DNA from: Niallia taxi
Lineage (GTDB): Bacteria; Bacillota; Bacilli; Bacillales; Cytobacillaceae
Direction: 5' to 3'
Assembly: GCF_004005475.1 (NCBI RefSeq)
Contig: NZ_RZTZ01000006.1
Coordinates: 62,001-126,000, forward strand
DNA: 64,000 bases
The notes beneath the pieces are model-generated. The model saw only the letters and a list, made by a program, of their open reading frames with translations, was not told where the DNA came from and searched no databases. The translations under genes were made by a program, and so were the position numbers. Numbering within the stretch: the stretch's first letter is position 1; each line of letters opens with the position of its first letter. Positions 63,897 to 64,000 of the stretch are shown piece after piece.

Positions 63897-64000
63897 AAAA
63901 ACCGAACTACTTAATCAATCACTGATTAAATAGTTCGGTTTTTTGTGTTTATTAGTATTAATACAATGATTAGAAATTCTTCCTCCCCGCGGAAAGCGAG
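63897..64000. repeat. CCGAACTA hairpin followed by a reversed GC-rich repeat
   Basis: Hairpin ACCGAACTA-TTAATCA pairing with TGATTAA-TAGTTCGGT (63901-63939) with six T residues after it. It is followed at 63981-64000 by CCTCCCCGCGGAAAGCGAG, the complement of the CTCGCTTTCCGCGGGG block of the repeats at 14294 and 46177. The copy runs off the window in the opposite orientation. The region 63689-63896 holds no gene I can see. Confidence 0.6.

Noticed and set aside
1-64000. CRISPR arrays, tRNA, rRNA, intact transposases, replication origin
   Set aside because: No regularly spaced short repeats, cloverleaf-like sequences, ribosomal RNA motifs, DDE transposase frames or DnaA-box clusters were found by reading both strands.

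Overview
The window is low-GC Firmicutes DNA and most likely comes from a Bacillaceae spore-former. Four things point there: a complete GerA-type germinant-receptor operon (A-C-B order), a HutP-antiterminated histidine operon, strong GGAGG ribosome sites with frequent TTG/GTG starts, and CcpA-type cre boxes. Several GC-rich intergenic repeats resemble ones often seen in Bacillaceae. I see no rRNA, tRNA, CRISPR array, intact insertion sequence or prophage. Genus cannot be fixed from the sequence alone.

Layout. 0-2.5 kb: a DUF3231 protein, a frameshifted small gene coupled to a DUF2716 gene (immunity-like), and a YczI-like membrane protein. 2.9-6.1 kb: a 7TM-PAS-GGDEF diguanylate cyclase, a lipoprotein and two unknowns. 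6.2-10.1 kb: the germinant-receptor operon, whose C subunit lacks the lipobox cysteine. 10.2-14.2 kb: an EamA exporter behind a consensus promoter and a leader terminator, a coupled DinB/APH pair and a cupin. 14.5-22.4 kb: hutP-hutH-hutU-hutI followed, in place of hutG, by an M20 amidohydrolase and a HutF-like deaminase. This suggests histidine is degraded through N-formylglutamate. 22.7-26.7 kb: GNAT, MerR, then a TrmB regulator and azlCD sharing a repeated operator-like box. 26.8-31.9 kb: alcohol dehydrogenase with a MerR-type stretched promoter, a TetR/efflux pair with palindromic operators, and an orphan sensor kinase. 32-36.6 kb: a PTS EIIC, two Gfo/Idh/MocA dehydrogenases and an RpiR regulator, probably one sugar-use locus. 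36.7-53.3 kb: mixed housekeeping and accessory genes (CDF transporter, MEDS protein, SDR, two MFS exporters, SRPBCC, isochorismatase-like, a broken RidA gene, class I aldolase, second GGDEF protein, FAD monooxygenase, MocR regulator). 53.6-58.1 kb: an SMI1/KNR4 protein and a beta-glucoside operon (6-phospho-beta-glucosidase, EIIC, GntR/UTRA regulator) with a cre box and a 20-bp palindrome at its promoter. 58.3-62.7 kb: a 38-residue membrane protein and a YdfHI two-component system with its MMPL exporter (YdfJ). 63-64 kb: a histidine phosphatase and a repeat.

Themes. Gene decay is frequent: two genes are broken by frameshift or nonsense changes, and at least five intergenic stretches still read like protein fragments. 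Neither PTS EIIC has EIIA or EIIB genes nearby, so both depend on components encoded elsewhere. Transcription units are mostly short and separated by clear Rho-independent terminators. The best candidates for unusual biology are the re-engineered hut pathway, the EamA leader attenuator, the TrmB/azlCD regulatory box, the EIIC/Gfo-Idh/RpiR locus and the composite GC-rich/hairpin repeats.
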